Source: Candidatus Uhrbacteria bacterium (GTDB lineage: Bacteria > Patescibacteriota > Patescibacteriia > UBA9934 > GWF2-40-263). Taken from it: a stretch of 7,744 bases of DNA. The stretch covers positions 1-7,744 of the forward strand of contig DOJV01000004.1 of NCBI GenBank assembly GCA_003511125.1, written 5' to 3'. The stretch's first letter is position 1. Every line of letters starts with the position of its first letter. Shown here one piece after another: positions 4,449-7,744 of this stretch. The notes under the pieces are model-generated. The model saw only the letters and a list, made by a program, of their open reading frames with translations, made no database searches and was not told the origin of the DNA. Made by a program: the position numbers and the translations under genes.

Positions 4449-7376
4449 TTGGTTAATTGTTCTTAATGAAACAAGGTGATCAAAAACTGTTTGTACGGGT
4501 TGGCGGCGTTTGATTTTGGTTGAATCAAGACCGATTCTTTCGGCTTCTTCTTGGAGTTTGGTGGTTTGGGTTAAGTGATCTTTTCCCAATGTACTTTGGA
4601 CAACATCTTTGGTGACGATTATCCATTCAAAGGTTGGCTGTGCCCGCCTTAGCTCGCTCGGAGCGACGACTGGAGTGGAGGTGGTGTAGAAATCTTCTAT
4701 TCTTGTGTTCCATAGAAGTTTTCCTTGTCCTTTTTCTTCCATGTCCGGAGCAATCAGATCTTTCATTGCTTTAATCGTGAGCGGAACATCTTGGCTGTTG
4801 ACTTTGATTGTGTTGACTCGAAGGATCAGAAGGTATTTGCCGTCTTTAATGTCTCTCTGATTTTTCGGCCTTGAGAAAAATTCTTTAATATCGGGTTCGT
4901 TGAGTTTTTCTTTTAGCATTTGTTCGGCTTGTTGGCGTTCGGATGGAGATAGATCGATTAGTTTAACGTCTTTGTCTTGTCTGTCTTTAATAGTGAAAGC
5001 TGATTCAATTTGTTCAACGCCGAAAAAGTTTTTGCCGAACAGTTCGCGGGCTTCGCGAGTGCATTCTTTTTCCCAACGGACGTCGGCTATTTCCTGTTTG
5101 GCGGCTGAGGCCTGTTTGGCGATTTCTGAAGCCAACCAACCTCTGTCCCAAACCAAATCACCTCTTTCACATAAACGCACGGCTTCCGCGATACCGCCAA
5201 GATAGACAACCAAAACAAGAATTTGACTTTTTCGCTTGTCGGAATCTTCTTTCTGAAATCTATCAACCAATTCGTCAACAGCTTGTTTTCGCAACTCCTC
5301 AATTTCAGATTTTTCAACGCCGGCCAACCTTGCTTGTTCCATTCCAATTTTTGTCTTTACCACTAATTCTTCATTACTATTGGTGATTCCGGTTTCCCAC
5401 CCAAGCCAACCCGCATCGAAAGCTAACACGGCAAAATCAATTAAATCTGACGAACGTGAATTCATCATTGGAATAGAACGCAACCGAAATTTCGCCGCAA
5501 AAAGATGTAAAAAATTAACTGCGTCTCTCTTATTCAAACCAAAAACCACATCGACGATGTCCAACCAACTAAAATTATTGCCTGTTTCAAAATAAGAAAA
5601 GATCCTTCCCACCGTCTCTCCGGTGTCAATTCCGGCCGCTCTTTGCGCTTTGAGTAAAATAATCAAATCTTTTGAATTATTCCTGATTATTTTTTCAAAC
5701 TCTTTCAACTCCTTGGAAAAATCCAACCCAATTTTCGCTTTCAAAATAATAGCAGAACTCAAATTTTCTTTTTTCTCTACAACTCCTACACCGTATTTCT
5801 CAATACCCATTTCGGCTTCGACGATTTTCAAGAAATCACCAAAAACTTCGTTTAAATCAAGTTTGGATTTTATGGCAAAATCAACGAGCCAAGATAACTC
5901 ATAGGCGCGATCGGTTCTGGCCTCCGGAAGAGCTTTAACGCGACGGATAATAATTCTTTCCGATTTCCTTTTGGAAATTAATCCGAGAGCGAATTCAGCT
6001 TCAAGCTCCTCGTGATCCGGAAGCGGCCCGAGTTTTTTGATTTTTTCATACAATTGTCTAAGCTCTTCAATTCGAGCTTCGGGCCCTTCGAGTTTTTCTT
6101 CAGCTTCTTTGGAAACGGCGCGGAAAAGTTCGTGCAGTTCGACCTCGCGAACTCGTTCGACAAGAGTACCGGTTAGCATGGCAACCAAAATCGGATTGGG
6201 TTTTTCTTTGGCGCCCGGCAAACTTTTCTCCAATTCGGCTTTTAGTTGACTTTGCATTTGTTCCATCTGTTCCGGGTTAACATGTTGAAGCGGTAACTGT
6301 TTGGTCTCCAACTCGAGTAAACCGTCAAGTTGTTCGCGCAAAACCTGACGGCCAGGCAAGGCGGAAACTCCGCGCGGAGAACGACGCAAAGAACGGTGGA
6401 AAGCGATATGAAAAATATTTCCAAAAAGATCGCTGCGCTCGGCCTCGCTGGATTCGCGGCCTTGGGAAACACCGAGCAAACGAGCAAAAAGTTGAGGATT
6501 TTTTTGTTTCAAAACTTCGGCGGCGTTTAATAAGTCGATCATCTGATCGGCTTGGCCGCGAAAAAAAGACAAACGACCGACGGTTTTTTTGAAATCATTT
6601 TTTAGCGGATCGATTTGACTATCAATAAAATCAGCTAGAGTGATCGCGGCCTCGACTAATTCGGCATCGCCGTCAACTTCGGCTACTCGAGAAACGGCAT
6701 CGAGCTCAAAAACCGCCGCTGCCGATCTGTTAGCAATGATCTCCTGATAGGTTTCCGTTCGTTCGAACATTTCCTCGCGCGCCGCTCGCCGTTCTTGCCA
6801 ATATTTTTTATTGGCCTCGTTTTCACCAAAAGGATCAATTACGACGATTTTTGTCGGTGTGGATTCTTGTTCTGAACTCAAACCTTCAAGATATCCAAAC
6901 ACGGTCGTGGTTTTTTGTCCGGCAACTTTTCCGATTTTCAACAAATCAACCAAACCGCCTTCTTTTTCCAAAATCAAATCAGCGGAAACTCCGGCTTGTG
7001 TCATCGCGTTATGTTCGGTCACCGCTTTACGAAGACCGAAAAACAGTGGATTAATTTCAGACACCAGCTGCCGACCAACTTCGATTAACGCGGGATTATT
7101 TATTTTTTGAACCAGACCCTTGGCAAAAAGCGAAGGTTGACCTGTTTTATCATCAAGTAAATATCGTTGAACGCGTACTGAAATTTCAGTCAAATATTCC
7201 ACCGCCGAGGGATTTCTAACCAATCGCGAAAGCAAAGAATCCACGGCCGCTTCGGTCGCCTCAAAAAGTTGTTCGGCACTTTGCGGCGCGACTTCAATAT
7301 TCTCGCGAGCAATTTGCTCGGCAGCCTCGGCCTCGGCGCCGGAAGGGTCAAAATTTGTTCCGGATTCGTGACTCAT
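4296..7376 (-). CDS. 1026-aa protein of unknown function, candidate DGR target
   Basis: I do not recognise the bulk of this protein. It has no signal peptide or membrane helix, and is acidic, Leu/Glu/Lys-rich and predicted mostly helical, with coiled-coil-like stretches such as EQMEQMQSQLKAELEK and RIEELRQLYEKIKKLG. An acidic, Ala/Glu-rich segment opens it (MSHESG..., residues 1-45). A more compact segment, about 895-976 (FEWIIVTKDVV, IKRRQPVQTVFDHLV), precedes a final 50-residue Gly/Ser/Leu/Arg tail whose base composition differs sharply from the rest. ATG 7376 lies 3 bp after the stop of the J-domain gene, so the two are probably translationally coupled, suggesting a chaperone-assisted client or partner. 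Repeats lie directly downstream. From memory, CPR proteins with this end motif (RLLENRY ... LGxSxSR) can be targets of diversity-generating retroelements. An alternative is a read-through of a repeat element into an ordinary helical protein. Confidence 0.85.
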   Translation of the reverse strand: MSHESGTNFDPSGAEAEAAEQIARENIEVAPQSAEQLFEATEAAVDSLLSRLVRNPSAVEYLTEISVRVQRYLLDDKTGQPSLFAKGLVQKINNPALIEVGRQLVSEINPLFFGLRKAVTEHNAMTQAGVSADLILEKEGGLVDLLKIGKVAGQKTTTVFGYLEGLSSEQESTPTKIVVIDPFGENEANKKYWQERRAAREEMFERTETYQEIIANRSAAAVFELDAVSRVAEVDGDAELVEAAITLADFIDSQIDPLKNDFKKTVGRLSFFRGQADQMIDLLNAAEVLKQKNPQLFARLLGVSQGRESSEAERSDLFGNIFHIAFHRSLRRSPRGVSALPGRQVLREQLDGLLELETKQLPLQHVNPEQMEQMQSQLKAELEKSLPGAKEKPNPILVAMLTGTLVERVREVELHELFRAVSKEAEEKLEGPEARIEELRQLYEKIKKLGPLPDHEELEAEFALGLISKRKSERIIIRRVKALPEARTDRAYELSWLVDFAIKSKLDLNEVFGDFLKIVEAEMGIEKYGVGVVEKKENLSSAIILKAKIGLDFSKELKEFEKIIRNNSKDLIILLKAQRAAGIDTGETVGRIFSYFETGNNFSWLDIVDVVFGLNKRDAVNFLHLFAAKFRLRSIPMMNSRSSDLIDFAVLAFDAGWLGWETGITNSNEELVVKTKIGMEQARLAGVEKSEIEELRKQAVDELVDRFQKEDSDKRKSQILVLVVYLGGIAEAVRLCERGDLVWDRGWLASEIAKQASAAKQEIADVRWEKECTREARELFGKNFFGVEQIESAFTIKDRQDKDVKLIDLSPSERQQAEQMLKEKLNEPDIKEFFSRPKNQRDIKDGKYLLILRVNTIKVNSQDVPLTIKAMKDLIAPDMEEKGQGKLLWNTRIEDFYTTSTPVVAPSELRRAQPTFEWIIVTKDVVQSTLGKDHLTQTTKLQEEAERIGLDSTKIKRRQPVQTVFDHLVSLRTINQRLLENRYDRSDESSSPGFLAYVGSGGSLGLRLLDGAPDNSRGRLGASLSR

Positions 7377-7379
7377 ATT

Positions 7380-7744
7380 TTATTTCCACCCGCGAACTCT
7401 TTCAATTAATTCGTAAGCGGCGTTTATCTGTTTAATTTTTGTTTCGTCTCCACCCAAATCAGTATGAAATTTTCTGGCCAAATCGTTTCGGGCCTTTTTG
7501 ACAGTTTCTCTAGCTGGCTCATCTTCAAAAACTCCCAAAACCGCGTAGGCTAAACTTAAATCTCTTTGTCGTTCAGCGGTTCGCAATTCACCTTGCCAAT
7601 CTTCTTCAGGCAGTGGTTTTTGCTTTTTCTCTAGTCTGTTGATTTGAGAAAGTAAATCCTCGAACAAAAGCACAGTGCCGGAACGAACAGCTTGAGCTTG
7701 AATCAGCATGGTTTGTAAAATTTCACGCAAGGCCGAAGTTTCTT
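7380..7744 (-). CDS. J-domain (DnaJ-like) protein with HTD motif, partial at window edge
   Basis: The C-terminal 57 or so residues form a J-domain: helix with YAVLGV, a helix ARETVKKARNDLARKFH, then HTDLGG, then KIKQINAAYELIERV. In J-domains the HPD tripeptide stimulates the Hsp70 ATPase; here Pro is replaced by Thr, so Hsp70 activation may be weakened or lost. The N-terminal part, about 55 residues, is a charged helical region (FEDLLSQINRLEKKQK) without recognisable fold. The frame is open to the right edge, with possible starts at TTG 7730 or ATG 7709, so the true start may lie outside the window. The stop is 3 bp before the 1026-aa gene, implying a tightly coupled operon and possibly a dedicated co-chaperone for that protein. 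Confidence 0.75.
   Translation of the reverse strand, partial: ETSALREILQTMLIQAQAVRSGTVLLFEDLLSQINRLEKKQKPLPEEDWQGELRTAERQRDLSLAYAVLGVFEDEPARETVKKARNDLARKFHTDLGGDETKIKQINAAYELIERVRGWK

Overview
The window looks like a fragment of a Candidate Phyla Radiation (Patescibacteria, probably Parcubacteria-like) genome. This is inferred from a stand-alone Cas2/PaaX-like gene, starts with no Shine-Dalgarno sequence, a GC-rich palindromic intergenic repeat, and a very large unrecognised helical protein. No rRNA or marker gene is present to fix the taxonomy.

Positions 1-840 are GC-rich and contain no credible protein gene. They hold a dense series of perfect or near-perfect stems, including a three-way junction at 132-203, nested hairpins at 238-275 and 540-572, and strong G-quadruplex motifs at 576-626. 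G.U wobbles in the stem at 212-234 favour the + strand. I read this as one or two large structured non-coding RNAs that I cannot assign to a known family.

Positions 894-1456 form a very compact unit: an imperfect 38-bp palindrome, an AT-rich 160-aa gene (N-terminal winged helix plus Cas2-like domain), and a perfect 40-bp palindrome. Only one base separates the ORF from each palindrome. The unit lies between a TATAAT-type promoter and glyA, so it looks like a minimal mobile element, or a self-regulated gene, dropped into the glyA leader.

glyA (serine hydroxymethyltransferase, 1497-2744) is on the + strand. It converges on a minus-strand cluster and shares with it a bidirectional terminator at 2748-2777. 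The minus-strand cluster, in transcription order, is a J-domain protein with HTD in place of HPD (runs off the right edge), a 1026-aa protein of unknown function 3 bp downstream, then cvpA-like and tatD genes.

The last 50 codons of the 1026-aa gene are GC-rich and adenine-poor, and 22 of the last 33 codons are NNC. They end next to a stop codon that is followed by inverted repeats. This is the layout of a diversity-generating retroelement (DGR) variable region acting on a remote template. No template or reverse transcriptase is in the window, so this is a hypothesis. The three points most worth following up are the palindrome-bounded Cas2-like unit, the large structured RNA, and the candidate DGR target.
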